A stretch of 64,000 bases of DNA from positions 10,915,041 through 10,979,040 of the forward strand of contig BSYO01000038.1 of NCBI GenBank assembly GCA_033239525.1, read 5' to 3'. Numbering within the stretch: the first letter of the stretch is position 1; each line of letters starts with the position of its first letter. This DNA comes from Nepenthes gracilis. Lineage: Eukaryota; Streptophyta; Magnoliopsida; Caryophyllales; Nepenthaceae. The notes under the pieces are model-generated. The model had not been told where the DNA came from. It did not search any database and saw only the letters and a program-made list of their open reading frames with translations. Positions 11,816-24,208 of this stretch are shown here, piece by piece. The translations under genes were made by a program, and so were the position numbers.

Positions 11816-12760
11816 TAAAGAAAATATAAAAAAAACTATGTTACAGGGTAATAAATAGAAAATGGAATCAACCCCTTTTGGTCCATGCTCAAGCGTCACT
11901 ATTTTTCTCTCAAATTGGTCAAATTTTGGTGAAAAATAAGATTGCTATTACTGTATTTTTTCAGTTTATTAAGTCTAGTTACATGTGTAAGAGTAGAAAG
12001 TGAGGTTTAAACTTGTATTAAACACAAATAAGCAAGGATCAAATTTCTTTATTTTGCATTCTCATAAGCCAAATAGGGCAAAGTCATATAGTTCTCCCTT
12101 CTCTATTCTTTCCCTGTCAATATTTTGAACCAAGTTGACAATTAAACCTTCTTTAATGGATGACAAAATTCAATCTTTCATCTGAAATGCTATTTTGAAT
12201 TTTTTTTTCATGCATTTTACTATATTTAATGTTTTTTTAGGAACAGAAGTATGGCATTGAGTTTGACAGTGTAACTGTTCCAAACTGAAAAAACCAGGAC
12301 AGCTTATAATAATTCAACGCTTTGATTAGCTCCGATATATAAACCTAAATATTAATGTGCTATTTGATTACAAATAACCCCCGAGCTACACTAACCTAGT
12401 CCATATGAAACCCTCCTTCACAATTATATGAATATAGAAATATTTTTATGATATCATTCACCACCACTCTGATGACTTGACAACCATTAATTTATATAGA
12501 AAAATGAGTCGTTATGTCATCAAGAATGTTTAAAAATGGTTAAAAGATATCCCCTTAATACCAATAATATCAATATATTAACAAGATCAAATTTAACAAA
12601 TGTCAAATCTCAAAACAAAACCAAAAAAAAAAAAAAAAAAACAATGAAAGACACCAAATTATTATGAGCGATACTCATTCCTCTAATCATGGATTAAGGA
12701 GACATCAATGAAATTATAGATAGCCTTTTGCCATCATAAACAAGAAATCAAACTCCTTGT
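11816..12760. other. AT-rich intergenic stretch
   Basis: No gene or clear repeat was seen apart from a poly-A run at about 12617-12641. It separates the patellin-bearing insertion from the repeats beyond the response-regulator stop codon. Confidence 0.5.
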
Positions 12761-12763
12761 GTA

Positions 12764-12866
12764 GGCAAAGGAAAGAAAGAAACAAAGAAACTACACAGTC
12801 AACAGGATAAACAAGGCAAAGGAAAGAAAGAAACAAAGAAACTACACAGTCAACAGGATAAACAAG
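12764..12866. repeat. Perfect or near-perfect 51-bp tandem duplication
   Basis: The unit starts ggcaaaggaaagaaagaaac at 12764 and again at 12815, and ends in cagtcaacaggataaacaa both times. It lies about 0.3-0.4 kb past the response-regulator stop on its minus strand, so it is probably downstream flank or 3' UTR. It abuts the 129-bp repeat array. Confidence 0.9.
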
Positions 12867-13145
12867 TTTCCCTGTGGAACTTCAGCAAGAAGATTCCAAT
12901 GGCTTTCTGAAAGGCTCCATACAGTATCAGCTGGAGAGATAAAACTGATAACATGCCATCATTTAACGAGGTTGTCAGCTAATCGGATAAACTAGTTTCC
13001 CTGTGGAACTTCAGCAGGATGATTCTTGTAGCTTTCTCAAAGAGTCCATACAGTATTAGATGGTCAGATAAAACTAATAATACACCCTTGTCCAACGCAA
13101 TAGTCAGCCAATAGGATGAACTAACTCCTTTGTGGAACTCCTGTG
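12845..13145. repeat. Degenerate 129-bp tandem repeat, about 2.3 copies
   Basis: The block gtttccctgtggaacttcag starts at 12866 and 12995, and a third weaker match (aactcctttgtggaact) starts near 13124, giving a 129-bp period. Shared inner words are ctccatacagtat and agataaaact. The array sits immediately past the stop codon at 13178 of the minus-strand response regulator, so it is probably in its 3' UTR. Confidence 0.8.
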
Positions 13146-13177
13146 CTAGAAGAATAAGTGAACGCAGAAAAATCCTT

Positions 13178-16100
13178 TTACATACATGAACTGGAGAAGG
13201 CGAAAGCATCCTCGAGGCTGTATTCTCCACACATTGATGCTGCCATTTCACTGTTTTCCTGCATCGATGGCATGGCCGATTTGATCAAGAAATGTCGATG
13301 CAGAAGCACATTTGCAGATAAATACTAGCGGAGGGGGGTGATAATAAGCCTATCTAAGCATTTTTCTATTGTCGTGAAGTGATAAGTGGATGAGATTATA
13401 ATCTTTACATTGATTACTCTCCGAACTGTAGAAGATAGTTGACGCCTATTGTACAGATTTCTCAAGGTGTACTGTCAAGGATGCTGGTTGGGCCGACTGG
13501 TATATGGTGGTATATAAGGCGGCACAATGTGATATTTTCCGAGGAACAAAGCCAAGAGCTGATATGCTTAATTGCTAGCATCTACAAAGCTATACATTGA
13601 TAAGGTACATGAACACGCCAACATATTAATTTTCTAGAAACAATGATACGATATGTTGAGGACACGTTAACTAAGTTCATTGCTTATTTATAAAAATGAG
13701 AATATAACTAATCAACATCAACATGTTATATAAATTATAAAAGAATATGTATATTGTTTACATCATTCAAAAAAGTAAAAAACACGCAAGTGGCCCGTAT
13801 AAAGGAGTTATACTACATCTCATATGATGAAACAAAGAGAATGGGGGATTGGGGTTCTAATTACTTCTAATCTATCTAATGATTTTTAGGGATCCTATTT
13901 TTTTCTAAAATTACAAAATAGCTTAACATATTCAAAATATATCAGAGTATGTAGCATGGAACAAGTATTTTGTGCTTCTTTGGCTAGCATTTTGCAGAAA
14001 AAAACTCAGATCACAGCACTTAACGTGGAAAATACATGCTCTTTTGCCGCTCACAACAACAACAATTTACTTGATCAGCTTAATATGCCATTTAAACAAG
14101 ATTATCCAGTCCTAATTTGTACCTGCTTCATGCGAAACCCGCCGACTATATCCTCCAAGGTTTCGCAGCTGTTTTGAGCAAAACCCGATAATATATTCGT
14201 TTCCTCGAGCAGATAATTCTCATCCAATCTCATTTTCGTGTCTTCGTCAGATCTCCGACACCCGCTCTGGTGCATAAAAGTTGAAGACGCAGACCCGTTT
14301 GACCAGCCAAGCGATGATGCATCAAGGTTTCCATGGTAGCCTGAAGTAGTAGGTATAGCAAGATTACTTGAGGTGGGGCCATGTTCTTGCCATCTTTGTG
14401 CTTCTATGTGCTCCATATTTTGTACACCGATCAACCGATCACCTTGAATATTTCCTCCAGAACCTTCCAAAGTTGACAGAGCACGAGCAAAAGCATTGTA
14501 CGGATCATTCTGAATATTAACGCTAGCAGCAGAAAGTATGCTGTCGCTCAAATTATGATAATTCAACAGATTGGAACTGCTGCTGCCAATTCCTAAAATG
14601 GGTTCAGCATTTCTAGATTGCATGTTCAAAGAGGATTGATTTCGATTTAACAGCGTGGGTTTGCTTAAAAAAGAGCTGCTGACACTAGCATTAAGCATAC
14701 GAACACTGGTAAGGTCAAGAGCAGCACAAACATTTATGGGCTTGACGTCAGAAACATGCGTAACAATCCCTCTATTCTGTTGCAGCTGATCAAGCTGCTG
14801 CAATGGAATCCCATGAAGCAAGCTGGCAGAGTTGTTTGCAGATAAGCCCTCCGGCTGAATTTGGCTTCCGCATAAGGTCACGGGCTGAACTTGGTTTGCA
14901 GATAAGGTCACCGGCTGAAAACTTCCAAGAACATTTATCGAGTTATTAGAAGTCTGGGCATTTGCCGTAGCTTGGATCAGTGTCGAGGAGGAAGAACAAA
15001 GGCCTCTCATGCTTAATCCGGCCGGAGTGTTTAAACGCCCAAGCATTCCACCCAGCTGATATGGTGATGAGAATGAGGTGGCGCCCTGAAATTTTGTCGA
15101 TCCAGCCAAGGAGCAGAAAACTCCGTATCCATCGAAGAAATCGTTCCCTCCGAATGTCGTGGCCATGTTCGTTGGTTGACTTGGGCCAGCACTTATCTTT
15201 CTGAGGAAGAGCCGGTATTTCTGTAACACATTTAGATTATCATCATGACATAGAGAAGCGTGATTTTCAATCCAAAACAATTTATGTACTTCAATTATTT
15301 GAGTATTTGATATTTTTCTGAGTAATGATCAAGTTTATTAAAGATCTCAAATTTTGCCATCAAGTCGAATCTTTGAATTCTACTAAGACTCATTAGAAAA
15401 ACATCACATGATAGACAAAAATATCAGTTGTTTCCTGACCATGTTATTTATGATATGTTTCGGCAACGTAAATAAAGGCAGTGATCAAAGCAAGGACAGG
15501 AACCAAGCGATGGGAATAAACAGAAAATTTTTGTTCCCAAACAAACACCACCTAAGTTCTATCTTCTTCTTGCTTCTTTGTTTTCCTGTATTTTAGAGGA
15601 CATTTCTAATAAAATTTCTTACTATGAAAATGAAAAGGAAACATTGAGATTCTGATATCAGCACCTGCAGATGGCTTGCGACGTTCTCTCTTGTAAGCCC
15701 TTCAACATTCATTAAATCAAGAATCTTCTTCGGAAAAGCCTCTGCATTCAAAACAATGGGTAAAGATATAAAGAGAGATACAGGGAGAGAGAGAGAGAGA
15801 GGCTTGACAATGAGGACAAAGTGTGCTCTGTATCCTCCTTTTAACGTATAAAACAAAGTATATCTGTGTAAAATTGAGTAATTTTCAAAATATGTTATGT
15901 TTGGTTAGCAGCGGGGGAAGATATGGAAATTAAAACTGTGAAATACTATGAAAAAATATGGAGATCTCTAGAATTCTACAGTTTTCCATTCAAAACTTGG
16001 AGAAGAATTATAAAAAACTGTGAAAATTTCTAATAGACCTTGTGGGTCCTATAGATGAGAAAATTAGCTTTCTACAATTGCACATCATTTAAGGCAAATA

Positions 16101-18902
16101 AATTTTACATTTTGTATGTTTCTTGATTTTCCTATTCGCAGTTTCATATAGTTTGACATCTCAATAGTTTTTCAACGTTGATGAAAATATCGATATTGGT
16201 TATGGTCGTAATAGAAACAAGTATATCGCACAATACGAATCAATATCAAATATATCAGAAGTACAGGATTTTTAAAAAATGTAATATGATAGAACTATAT
16301 TGTAACATATTGCGATATTGTTGTGGAATCGAGAAATATCAGTATCGGAAGTCCTGATAATAATATATATCGACTGATATTTACATCGGTGCTTTCCATG
16401 GTTTTTCTTAGACTAAAGAAAACATTAGTATCTACACAAGTTGATGGCAGAAGGCAGGCTTACTTTCGACGCTCAATTCATTAACGGCGTCAACAAACTT
16501 CTTATGCAACTCTTGAGACCAGACAACTCGAGGCTTCTTCTTTGTGGCTGGATCATCATTCTCAATGCCATCAGCTTCACTTTCATTGCCGTCATCATCA
16601 CCATTTTGATCCTTCCTTTTTCTGTTCAATTTCTCATCTCGATCTATATTATCTATTGACGTTGGGCATTTTTCACAATCAGCAACTCCATTGACAGTGT
16701 TCCCTTGATCGAAAAACCGATTCTTCCTAACCACATGCTGCCATATGTTCTTCAACTCCTGAATTCTCACAGGTTTCACCAAATAGTCAACAGCACCGTG
16801 CCTGACCCCTTTCATTACAAGTTTTGGGTCGCTATTTGCTGACAACACTAAGAATTTAAGCCAAATATATTACAAGTCGATCATCCATTTGTATTGCTTA
16901 AACAATGCATTCAAAATCCCACCTTTCTTTTTCAATTGTGAAAAATAATTGGAGGATCAATTTTGAAATTTCAGTACAAGTTTAGTGTCACCTAAAACCC
17001 TTTTTTCAGTTTAAAATATGAAAAGTTACACTTGAGAAATGGTTTTAGCTTACAATGACCAACAAAGAGAAAACAACTTAAAATCATTTAAGCATGGACA
17101 CCGACGCAATACTAACCCACAGGAACAATATTTTTTCTAAAATTAATGATACAATACATTGAGGGCACATTAATTGAAATTCATAATATATTGACAGATA
17201 TGAAAATGTAATTATTTGATACTATTTTATATTAAATTATCAATAAGATGTATATTTTTCATTCTATCATCCAAGTACAGGGAGCACTGGCATACAAAAG
17301 AAAGCCAATATAAAAAATGTTGCGCTATAACATAACTTATATAATATCAAAGGAACAATGAGGACTTGGGTTTTTAATTATTTCAAAACTACTAAATGAC
17401 TTCAATCTTTTTATTTTATTTAAAGATCCCTCTTTTTTTTTTAAAAAAAAAATTACAAAATAGACTAACATCTCCAAAATCTATCGGAACAGAACTTATG
17501 AAACATTTCGCTATGGTTCGGAGAATATCGCGTGTCAAACACCGACACGTTAACCCTAGAAAAGTGCTTATTCTTCTTAGGTAATTCCAAAGAAGTATTA
17601 AATCAAGTAACACAAAATGACTCCATGAGCACTAAATCAAGTAGAGCAAAGAAGCAATGGATTAAAGAAAAAAGCTAGCATGAGTTTGTAGCAACAACAA
17701 TAAACAAAACAGTCTAATTAGAGAAAATATGAGATGAGTACAACAGTAATGATTGCAACTTACTGATGACAGGTAAGTCCATTTCAAGCCCCACTAGTTC
17801 AAGGAGCTTAAAACCATCCATGTCGGGCATATGAACATCGCTAATGACAAGGTCGAACTTGTTTTCTCTCAACATCTCAAGTGCAACAACCGCTTGAGTG
17901 ACCGTCGTGACTGGCACAAATTAACAAACATTTGGTAAGCATAGGTCCTCTTTTCAGGATGCAAAGTTCTTAGCTGCAATGAAACAACATCCACATTAAG
18001 TTTAAGAGCATGGTAGCCCACGGGAGCTTTTTGAAATGCCATAAAACTGGATTTTCAATAGACTTATTGTAAGATATTCAATAATTTATTGAAACAACAT
18101 CCACTTTAAGTTCAATAGCATATTTAGCTCTCAACAGCTGAGATTAAACAACATCCACATTTAGTTCACGATCATATTTAGCGTTCAGGAGTTTTTTGAA
18201 TTGCCATAAAAGATGGGTTTTCAGTAGAATTTCTGTAAGATAGTTCAATAGGGATTATCTCTCAAGAGTAAAATCTCATTGATTTCCAGTTTCTGCTTTT
18301 TTGACAAACTCAAGAGCTCCAAATTACACATTTTTTTATGAATAAAAAATTCCCTGTGTGTGTTTGCAGTATGCACCCATTGACCTACCGAAACCATTTG
18401 GGGAAATTGAGGAGGAAATTGGAAGCCATTTTATTTATTTATTTAGTTATTTTTTCAATTGCAAAGCATTTAGTTCAAAAAAAGTTCTCCAAAGAGTTCA
18501 GAATCAAACCTATCTTTTCTTTTCAAGTTTAAATGACCTGTTCCCACAATGAAGCAAATGGAAAGCATTCATCAATTGAGCGGGAAATTTAATTCCCATG
18601 ACTAAAATCCATGACTTGGAAAAATAGCAACTACCCACCAACAAAAATGGCACAAGAATCATCAATCACGCAAAAGTTTGCAAAACCAAGATCTATATAT
18701 TCAAATGGCAAGAAGGAAAAAAAAAAATCTTGTTTTTTGGGAGAAAAAGAAAAAAAAAGGGAGGTATAGCGAGAAACAAACCGTGGTACTCGCATTTTCT
18801 GAGTAGAGTTTCCAACAGCTTGAGACAAACGAGATCATCGTCCACCACAAGCACACGCATACCCGCCGGAAATCGGACCACCGCCGCATCTTCCACCCCC
18901 AT
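13178..18902 (-). CDS. Type-B response regulator (cytokinin signalling transcription factor), 6 exons, 635 aa
   Basis: Coding exons are 18902-18782, 17910-17764, 16847-16464, 15741-15665, 15220-14123 and 13258-13178. All have GT-AG borders and matching phases (1908 nt). The receiver domain holds D21-D23, phospho-acceptor D65 (in [16 protein letters not shown]) and K114 (in YLVKPVR). An acidic, basic-patched linker leads to the GARP/Myb-like B-motif at about 192-255 ([35 protein letters not shown]). The last ~380 residues are Ser/Asn/Gln-rich, as in the transactivation region of this family. Such proteins receive phosphate from histidine phosphotransfer proteins and activate cytokinin-response genes in the nucleus. 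The ATG at 18902 fits the family start; an upstream TTG does not. The last exon (26 codons) is supported by splice sites and phase only. All key residues are intact. Closest subgroup is likely ARR10/12 or ARR1/2, not resolved. Confidence 0.93.
13600..13955. repeat. Repeat family B copy in response-regulator intron 5
   Basis: It aligns by eye with 17095-17530. Shared blocks are aatgatac-ata-ttgagg-cac-tta, atgtatatt-tt-cat, ttacaaaata-ctaaca and the at-aatgact/gattttta region before a gatcc word. It lies wholly within the intron 14122-13259. Confidence 0.6.
15787..15801. repeat. (GA)n microsatellite in response-regulator intron 3
   Basis: A short GA dinucleotide run about 45 bp upstream (on minus) of the exon 4 acceptor. 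It forms part of a pyrimidine-rich stretch on the transcribed strand. Confidence 0.8.
16175..16402 (+). repeat. ATATCGG-family repeat, copy 4 (response-regulator intron 3)
   Basis: It begins gttgatgaaaatatcgat, passes through gcgatattgttgtgg and ends gatatttacatcggtgctttccatgg. It lies within the intron 16463-15742, starting about 60 bp from the exon 3 donor. Confidence 0.7.
17095..17535. repeat. Repeat family B copy in response-regulator intron 2
   Basis: It opens ggacaccgacgc and closes with gtgtcaaacaccgacacg, giving inverted CGTGTC-type ends. The internal sequence is similar to 13600-13955. The 36445-37010 segment in DCL4 has related ends (tatcgacacgg and gtgtccgtgtct). The inverted ends and AT-rich interior suggest a MITE-type element. 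Confidence 0.55.
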
Positions 18903-19084
18903 TCTGGACAAAAAATAGGCGGAGATGAAAACAGAGTAGCAAAACTAAAGTAACGATCAATGACCCAGATAAAGCTAGGATTTTTCGAAGGTTTTAAATA
19001 GACCCAAAAAGCGAAAAGGGGCTCAAACGAGCGATCAAGTGAAAGGTAGGAATTACCAGAAGAAAAGAGTAAGAGAGAGAAAGA

Positions 19085-19130
19085 AAGAGGCGCTAATTTC
19101 TTATTATTTATTCTTTATATTTTGCACAGT
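19085..19130 (-). promoter_or_regulatory. Candidate core promoter of the response regulator
   Basis: On minus, a TATA-like AAATATAAAG lies about 210 bp before the ATG at 18902. It is followed by a CT-rich stretch (ctctttctttctctctctt) common in plant 5' UTRs. A pyrimidine tract ending in CAG directly before the ATG could be the acceptor of a 5' UTR intron. No transcription start can be read from sequence alone. Confidence 0.35.
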
Positions 19131-20975
19131 AATACAGGTAGACTGGTTAGTGAGTTAAAGCTTTGCTTGGAGACAACAATGGCAGCCGGCTGGAGCAGCA
19201 GAAAGAAGAAACATCGACTCATCAAAACACAAAACAACAGAATTATCTGCGCCTGCCTGGCCTTCCCAGTTTAATATATCAATAACCGACAAATTAATAA
19301 TTGTATAATTTTTCATTTTTGCGACTGCTGTTATTATAATTTAGGAATGCTTTTCCTATTTTAGTCCAATTTATTTAACAAAATTTTCACAAAAAACTAT
19401 GAAGTAGCCAATAATTTGTACATTATAAAATCTCATCTTAATCAATACATTTATTTGATAATAAAAAAACAATTGAATTTTGATCATCTAAAGATGGGTG
19501 CTGCATAATTCGGGTATTTCTTTATTATATATTAATGTATCATAATTAAGATCTAAATCTGTCCACTCACTGCGAGCTGGATCAAAGGAGAATGTCTTGA
19601 TAAGAACAGAATTAACGGTAGAGATTGCTTAGGGTTCATCGAGGATGATGGAAGAAGGGATCCATGTGTGAATTAGCATTGAAGTGAAAAGAAAGCATGA
19701 CGACTAAGAAAGAAAATCAATAATTATTTTAGGCTATAAATGCTAATTATTCTTTCATCATGGGAAAGTCATTAAAGCCTCTGAACAAACATATATATAT
19801 TTTTTCTATAATAAGAGCATTATTTTTACTTTTATCAATTTTTTTAATTATAGTATTTTAGAGTTCAATTTGTATTTGTTACATAGGAATACAATTAATG
19901 TAATTACAGTCATAAATAAAATTAACTATACTATATATTTTTATAATTTTTATAACTAATGAAATGGGGACAATATTTATCAAAAAAGGGCTAATTAATT
20001 AATTAGCATATTTATGGCAATTTTCTTATCAAAAACATTCCTTTACTGTTTCTAACTTGATTTCTTATTATATAGAGCATTTTGTTTAGGTTTTGCTGAA
20101 TATTTATATAATTATTTGTTTACTAATTAGCTTATTTAGTTACCTTATTGGAAACTTACTAAATATTTTAGCTGTTGACTAATTAGCCTTTTGATTTTTT
20201 TTTAAAAAAATTAATAATAATAAAAATTAAAAAATATATTAACATTATGAATTATTATTCATATACTCACTTATATATTCATTTATATCAAAATTATTAA
20301 AAAAAAATCATAAATTTTACTTTTCTTAAAAGTTTTTTACTCCTATTCTATATATCAATTTTGATATAAGTGAGTGTATAATTAGATATATGAATATTAT
20401 TTTTATTCATGTATGTTTGGTTGATCGAATAAAATAAAATATTAAAATTAATTATTTTAAAATAATTACATATTAATAATTGATTTTTAAATCAACAATT
20501 GAGGTTAAGAAAAAAACAGCCTAATGGAAATTGGGCCAAATAGTTATTTTATTATTAATAAATATTGAATAGAATATTATAATTAGAATTCTAAAATAAG
20601 TTACTAAACTTTTATTAGCAAAATTAAATATTCTATATATCAAAAATGTAAAAAAATAAAAAAATTTGCCCATTAAAATTGTCTTGCTTTATTATTTACA
20701 AAGATAATTGGACTAAAAAAACATTAATTTGGTGAAAAATAATTGGGCTGAATATTATTTTATACATTAAAATTAATCAAAATTAAGTTATATATTATTA
20801 AATATATAATAATAGTCTATACAAATGTGAGATAAGCTAGTGTATATAGAAATTAATGACTAATATAATTTTATTTTTGTTATTTATAATATTAGATATA
20901 TTTTATTATTTAAAATAAATACAATTTAAAAGGTGGCATAAAAACTAAAAACTAATTTTTTAACTGAAAAATCTA
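19131..20975. other. AT-rich intergenic stretch
   Basis: Very AT-rich and stop-dense in all frames, with no recognisable gene. A sequence related to atataagtgagtgtataattagat near 20360 and its reverse near 20265 (atactcacttatatattcat) suggests another old inverted-repeat element at about 20240-20400. Confidence 0.45.
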
Positions 20976-20977
20976 AT

Positions 20978-21420
20978 GTATAATTAATAAACCTTATTAT
21001 TATTTTTTGTCAATATAAAATATTTTAATTTAGGCATAACATTTATCTTTTTTATAATCTAGGATCCGGGGGCTGTTCTTCTCCTCATCTTAACCGTCAG
21101 ATGTAAAATCCGACGGTCCACACGTTTTGAATGGATAATATAACGTGGACCGTTCGATTTTAATTTAATCATCCAAAACACGTAACCGTCGAATTTTTCA
21201 TTCGACGGCCCAGATTAAGAGAAGGATGATCCTTCTCCACTGGAAAAAAGGACGCCCCCACAATCCATCTAATTCCAACCAATGTTATGCCTAAATCTCA
21301 ATAAATAAATCAAAAAAATATAAAAATATCAAAAATTAAAAAAATTACAATTTAAATAAATATAACCAAATTAAAATATTATGTATCGGAAAAAAGTAAT
21401 AATAAGGTAAATTAATTATT
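20978..21420. mobile_element. Nested palindromic MITE
   Basis: The outer arms, about 20980-21045 and 21282-21415, are inverted copies: aaaccttattattatttttt against its reverse near 21390, and aggcataacat at 21034 against atgttatgcct at 21282. Inside them lies a second inverted repeat, about 21062-21271, whose arms share cttctcctcatcttaaccgtc-type and ccgacggtcc-type words. The inner ends read ggatccggggg and cccccacaatcc and are flanked by ATCTA on both sides. I infer one MITE inserted into the loop of another. The whole can fold into a long hairpin. No ORF is present. Confidence 0.75.
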
Positions 21421-24208
21421 CCTTTTCTCAGCCCAAATTTTATTTCAAAAAATAGACTCCATGTCTATTAGTAATTTTTATTTCTAAAATATTATATATT
21501 TTACAATAAATAAATAAATAAAATATATTTAAATAAAAAATTAATAACGTGGATGACAACATTTTTACGGTGGCTCCGCCGTTGATTTCCCGTCGAATCT
21601 TCTCGGTGGTGCCAAAAAAATACTGCCTCGGTGCAATAACCACCACTCTGGCAAAAATATTGCCACGTTTCGGAAACTGATTGGTTCATTAAAGTGGGAC
21701 CCAGCTAAGATTCCTCTCTCCCGGAAGGATTGACGGGTCTTGATCGGATCTCTGTCTCCCATTACGCAGGGATTATTCTTTAGATTTAATCTATTTATTT
21801 TTAAATTAATAATTATAATTTAATAATTAATTTTAATAAAATTTTAAAATTATAATTATTTATTTAAAAATAAATAATATAAATTTAAAAAATATTTTTA
21901 CTTATTTATTTAAGAGATAAAACCTTATTAAATATATAGTTTATGTATTTAAAGTATCTTAGTTTAATTTTTTGGGTATTTTTACAGAGAAGAGAAAGAA
22001 AGAGAGAGACAAGAGAGATGCAAAGATTTTATGAAAAAAATTGGACAAATTTGGGATCTTTTTCTTTTTGAAAAAACTCCTCTAGATTTGGACAGAAGAT
22101 TATGGAAAGATTTTAATTAAGATTGTAATTATAATATTATGTGTTATTTTTTATTTAATATATTAAATAAGATTTATTTTAAGTTTTTATAGTTTAGACT
22201 TAGGACAGTGTGCCATTATAAAGTTATATATGAACTTTCGTTGTTTATATATTTGATATTTTAGTCAGATTTTTTTTTCCAATGATTTATGGATTGACTA
22301 TTGATGGGTTTGTTATTGTCGGCACTAGACAAAGAGTCCATCTAAAGATTCAGCCTGTAAAAGAATAAAAACTCAATTAACTCAGACAACCCAAATCAAT
22401 GGATGAACCCATCAGCCCTATCAAAACAGTTTGTTCCATGAAGAAAGACAGAACTAATATTAACGATTGAAATGATTTTCTTCTCTTATTTGAATTCAAC
22501 TGTCTTAGGCGTCGGTTGAAATTACCAGCTGAACGACTTCTTATTTATCCAATGGTTTTTTAAGCGGTTAATAAAAAAAATTAATCGCCCATAATTTCTT
22601 TTAAAATCCTTCATTTTCAACTAACTAAAGATAATCTTAAGACGCTAAAAATACGTACACACTCTTTTAAAACATTTTCTGAAAAGCATAAATCACAAAT
22701 AAGAATTATTTTTATAAATATCTACAATTGCATTTTTCTTTTCTTTCCTCAAAGGAAGATATTCACTTAAGCGTCGGAAGATATATCAAAAGTGAATCCT
22801 TATTTTTTTTTTTTTACCATATTTTATTGTAATTGTAGAGGATTCAAATTAAGAGTGTATTGAGATCGAACTGGTTTAAGACCCGACAGATAATTCTTGG
22901 CTCCCAAATCCATATAATAATTCGGATCCAAAAACACATCAAGTATAAACAATATTATTTTTTGAGACCGAAAGAGAATAACTCAACCATTCTTAGAATT
23001 ATAGTAATTTTATTTCATTTTCTTTTTTATAGTATTAGTATCTAGTACTTGATCTGGTTTTGGTTATTAAACATTAGTTTTTTATGAATAAATTTTATTT
23101 CTAAAATTATTATTATTATCTATTCGCATTAAAAATATGATTAATATCAATTTGACAGTAGTCAATATTAAAATTCTAATCTAGGTAACTACCTTACCTT
23201 TCCCATTGAAGCTCATGGTGCTCCATCAACACTCATTATAGCTCCTTCGGTATCCAACCCGACCTAGCTCTGGCTAACCTCAAACTAGAAATTCAAACTT
23301 TTGCATTGCAACAACTTAGCAAATAACCAAAGTAGGTGGTGAGGAGTGGCGGATCAAAAGATAAAAATAAATATAATAAATTATTATAAAAAAATAAATT
23401 TAAAAATTTAAGCCGTTAGATAAGGCTCAATAATAACATTATAATTTGACATATTTGGTTATTTAGATGTTATTTTAGGCTCAAAACAAGGGTTAAGAAT
23501 ATGATAATTTTTTAATTAATCAATAAAATTATAATACTATAAGAAAAAAAAATCAAATTAAAATAAATCAAAAAAATAAATAAGCAAAAGGAAGCCCAGA
23601 AATAATGGTTTGAAGACCCATCTTATTAGAGAAAAACCAACGTTAAAGAAATATTATTAAGAAAATGCCTTTTAATTTTTTTAAAAAAATTTAATAATAC
23701 AATGACTTATTTATTTTTATATATAAAGAAATTTATATAATAATAAATAAATAGATAAAAATTATATTATTTGATGATATTTTAAATTTAATTAAGATGA
23801 ATTTAAAAATAGATAAAGTTACCCTAAAACATTTGTCCTTTCAAAAAGACAAGACATCACAAAATACTGCTCGTACTAGGGAAGAGGCTGCATTGTGGTA
23901 CGAATCATTGAGTATTTAATAGAATAATTATAGTATAAAATTATAAAAATTGAAAATAATTGTCAAAACCAAAGTAGGAGAAAGACTAAATGCTAAACTA
24001 AAATTAATTTTTTATATTAAGAATTTATTATATAAAGATTAAATATAAAAATAAATTAATAATAAAAAAATTAACCTCTCACCAATAATATTAATTGTAA
24101 CAGATCAAAATTTTATAAAATCATTATTTGTTGGAGTCTTTTAAATTCTAATACCTTTCAATGATGATATACAATTATAGTATTAGTGATGTATCCCTAG
24201 ATCCGAAT
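21421..24208. other. AT-rich intergenic stretch with one small palindrome
   Basis: No gene is supported. A short, slightly GC-richer patch at 21540-21770 has open frames on minus that resemble nothing known. At 21790-21880 a self-complementary A/T block resembles one at 30500-30600, suggesting shared repeat DNA. The rest is low-complexity A/T. Confidence 0.45.

Noticed and set aside
14102..14122. Stop at 14102 as the end of the response regulator
   Set aside because: A good donor (CAG|GTACAA) at 14123 joins in phase to an acceptor at 13258 and a 26-codon terminal exon. I kept this as the better, though unproven, model.
18902..18911. Response-regulator start three codons further upstream
   Set aside because: The upstream codon is TTG, and the sequence right before the ATG at 18902 looks like an intron acceptor. 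The family begins near the ATG.
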